A stretch of 64,000 bases of DNA from Helicoverpa zea. Taxonomy: Eukaryota > Arthropoda > Insecta > Lepidoptera > Noctuidae. Below, one piece after another: positions 26,701 through 29,700 of the stretch. The stretch is from positions 6,324,001 to 6,388,000 of the forward strand of contig NC_061472.1 of NCBI RefSeq assembly GCF_022581195.2. The letters run 5' to 3'. The position numbers were made by a program, and so were the translations under genes. Positions within the stretch are counted from its first letter, which is position 1. Each line of letters starts with the position of its first letter. A model generated the notes under the pieces. The model was given only the letters and a program-made list of their open reading frames with translations. It made no database searches and was not told the DNA's origin.

Positions 26701-29700
26701 TGCTCACATTGGCGTCCACTTCCACCAGGCGATAACAAACACGTCTCAAACTAGTAAGCTTCAAATAACGGTCAAGAATTTAATAGCAGCGTTTTACCTG
26801 AAATAAAACGCATATTAAATACTTACCTTATTTGAAGCTTACATTTTAATTTCTGCCTGGTGTTTTCGACTCAATGACGAACTGTGGCCGCCGAGAACAC
26901 TCGTCGCCTCCTGCCTGGTGGGGAGTGAAACTGGTCGGTGTGCGAGAGAGATGCAAGATATGGGGTAGAAAAGGACAGAGATAAAAGCGGAAAACACGTA
27001 GGTGCCTATCTCAAACTAGTAAGCTTCAAATAAGGTAAGTATTTAATATGCGTTTTATTTCAGGTAAAACGCTGCTATTTTTTATGTATTACATGTTTTT
27101 CTATTTGTCTTAAAATATTGCTCAGAAAACGCTAGATCACGTGACTGTGACGTCAACGTTCTCTGTTCATTCCTTTACATTTTAAAGCACATCTAACGAG
27201 ATAAAACTAACATACCAACTAATGGATTTCTTAATTTTAATAATGTATTTTTATAAAATAGCTACAAAAACTATAATATTTTATACATATAGATTATTTT
27301 TATACATTTGCACAAAAATAAAATACCTCAAATGTTTTGAGTTGTGTACGCGGAAAAATGAAATGGTGCAAAGAAACGTAAAGTTTGTTTATTTATATTG
27401 AGGTTATGTCCGCGTTCGAAAAGATTTGATGCTTTTTCAAAAAACTTAAATTAAATGAATGTCTACAAGGTTTGTGTTGTGCGAGACTGTGGAAATACGA
27501 CCATTAGTGCTCTAAATAAACTGTTCATCCACGTACCGCTGAATAAAAATCTTGGTTATTGGCAAAGAATTGAGCGACCATAAAAGAGCTATTCTTGGCA
27601 GATTGGAACTATCAGCTTTCATAAATCCTTTCTCCATAATTCTTTAGCAGTTGTATCACTTAAATGCAATTAATACACAGAACTTCACAGAAGCAAATAA
27701 ACAAAACATTAATTCTGAGGTTATTTCGATATATCTGTCACTGTCAAATACTTGTCATTGTCAAATATAGAAAGGATGACGTCATCGGTCTCTTCTCGTC
27801 GTTTTTAATAGCGTGACGTCACAGGCTCAAAATTAAAATTTCATAAATTAATTAAAAAATATATGGTCAGTTATAAATAATATAATATAGCTTATCGTGT
27901 TTCTAGTTTTGTGAACTTTCGTTGCATTTATTTAATTTTAACTAAATGAATACTAGGAAACAACCCTATTTCATAGTGCTCTGTCATCCTAAAGTATAAC
28001 TGTGCAGCCAGAAACACATAAACTAACCAAAACTCGTTTCTTCCAGACTCGGAAGCAGGGTGGGGTGAGTGGGGCGCATGGAGCCCGTGCGCGGGCGGCG
28101 AGCGAGTACGTAAGCGAGCCTGCCTCTCGGGTGCCTGTCTGGGGGCCCAACTACAGGTCGCCCGCTGCGGAGGAGACCAACAGGATCTTGATAATGGTGA
28201 GGGAATTATGTAAAATATTACGAGAACACTTTAAAAATTATATGTAAGATAAAATGTAACATAAGAATAGTTTAAGATGACACATAAAGTTAAAAATAAA
28301 TGTTTGTAGTTTGATGAAGAACAAGTTCCAATTTTGGTTCAAGATGGCTGAAATGATGTGCATCAGTGCATTGCATGTTCAATCAAAATTGTATTATAGT
28401 TGACGAAGGAAATCAACACATCATATAATTAAAAGTGCAAGATAGTAGAAGTTATAAATTATGTGGTACTTAAAAGGTTCATGACGTAGGTATTTCATTA
28501 AACAATTTGAATATAATCTTTTTTTTTCAACAGAACTCTACGCGATGCCGGCTTACAGCCAAAATGTGGAAATGGCATCATTTGTAACTATGGCTGGAAA
28601 TGAAACTCTCAGCTTAGGCAGCATCATAGGCTGTGTGGTAGCTGCCTTTGTCATGGGTAAGTTTTTAACACACTACGTAGTTGCGTTGCGAGATAATAGA
28701 TGGCGCTGTTTTAAGTAGTTCAGTGTCGCGAAACTAGATGGCGTTGTAAGCAGCAATATGAATTTCTAATTTTGTTTTGCGATTTTTGTGGTTTAATTTT
28801 TGGATATTTAGCAAGTTAGTGTTTTCAATTGGTAGAAATACAGTTTATAGTTATTAATAAGTGAACTTTTTTATAATTAAAATTAAATTAGTTGAATTAT
28901 AGTACAAAATGCTAGATCGCGCAAGTAAAATTTTCATGCCAGTTTGTTCATAAAAAAAAATCGAAAAGGGCGTTCGTGTCTATTGAAAGGAGAGACGGTT
29001 AGCACTCCCCTTGACAAGGATGGAACACATAAAAACTGGTTAAGGCACAACTTGACCACATTTTTTTTGTATACTATATAGATTTGTTTGAAAATTTTTC
29101 GTTTTATAAATATTTACCTTCTAAATACTGCATTTGATAAGGCAGTTATCTAAAGGTAAACACTCTTGATACGACTTTTTATTTCAAAAACTTATTTAAA
29201 AAAATAAAATATATAATATAAAAATAATTATAAAATCCTAAAATTACTTTAAATGTTTATTGTAAGCAGCAGTTTATTTGTTTAAAATGTATCTTTAAAT
29301 GTTTATTGTAAGCAGCAGTTTATTTGTTTAAAATGTATCTTTAAATGTTTATTGTAAGCAGCAGTTTATTTGTTTAAAATGTATCTTTAAATGTTTATTG
29401 TAAGCAGCAGTTTATTTGTTTAAAATGTATCTTTAAATGTTTATTGTAAGCAGCAGTTTATTTGTTTAAAATGTATCTTTAAATGTTTATTGTAAGCAGC
29501 AGTTTATTTGTTTAAAATGTATCTTTAAATGTTTATTGTAAGCAGCAGTTTATTTGTTTAAAATGTATCTTTAAATGTTTATTGTAAGCAGCAGTTTATT
29601 TGTTTAAAATGTATCTTTGTAAAATAATTATTCACCTTTAGTTAAGTGCCTGTGCATACCTATATGGAGTATAGATTTTTTACATTTGGTTCTGCTTTAC

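Larger units (their letters stand above)
21776..27079 (+). mobile_element. DIRS-type tyrosine-recombinase retrotransposon (5304 bp), coding region decayed
   Basis: Shows the full structural signature of the DIRS order. It has perfect 162-bp inverted terminal repeats (21792-21953 and 26872-27033), ATT at both outer ends (21776-21778 and 27077-27079), an internal complementary region (26744-26842) matching both ends, and in order a gag-like frame, RT, RNase H and a tyrosine recombinase. It lacks LTRs, an integrase and target duplication, as expected. RT and RNase H are broken by several frameshifts and stops, so this copy should be unable to mobilise itself. Perfect identity of the terminal repeats suggests recent insertion or conversion, in contrast to the decayed interior. 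A dispersed repeat (26525-26605) is inserted between the recombinase stop and the complementary region. Confidence 0.85.
21685..27966 (+). mobile_element. DNA-transposon remnant with THAP fragment, split by the DIRS insertion
   Basis: AGGGTTGTTTCC at about 21685 is mirrored by GGAAACAACCCT ending near 27966. With the DIRS element removed, about 980 bp remain, with a truncated THAP zinc finger (27455-27583) inside. THAP domains are typical of P-element-like transposases and some other DNA transposons. No exact target duplication is visible (flanks cacataat and atttcata), so the boundaries are tentative. Confidence 0.4.
21196..28046. other. Sema5 intron 15 (6.85 kb), nested transposon insertions
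   Basis: From left to right: a Helitron (21377-21559), the left end of a THAP-type DNA transposon remnant (from about 21685), a DIRS retrotransposon (21776-27079), the rest of the DNA transposon with a THAP fragment (to about 27966), then the acceptor of exon 16. Confidence 0.7.

Noticed and set aside
21792..27033. LTR retrotransposon (first impression from paired terminal repeats)
   Set aside because: The terminal repeats are inverted, not direct. There is no primer-binding site, protease or integrase, and the RT and recombinase motifs are of DIRS type.
29247..29614. CRISPR-like array
   Set aside because: Units are directly adjacent with no variable spacers, and the context is a eukaryotic intron. 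It is a minisatellite.
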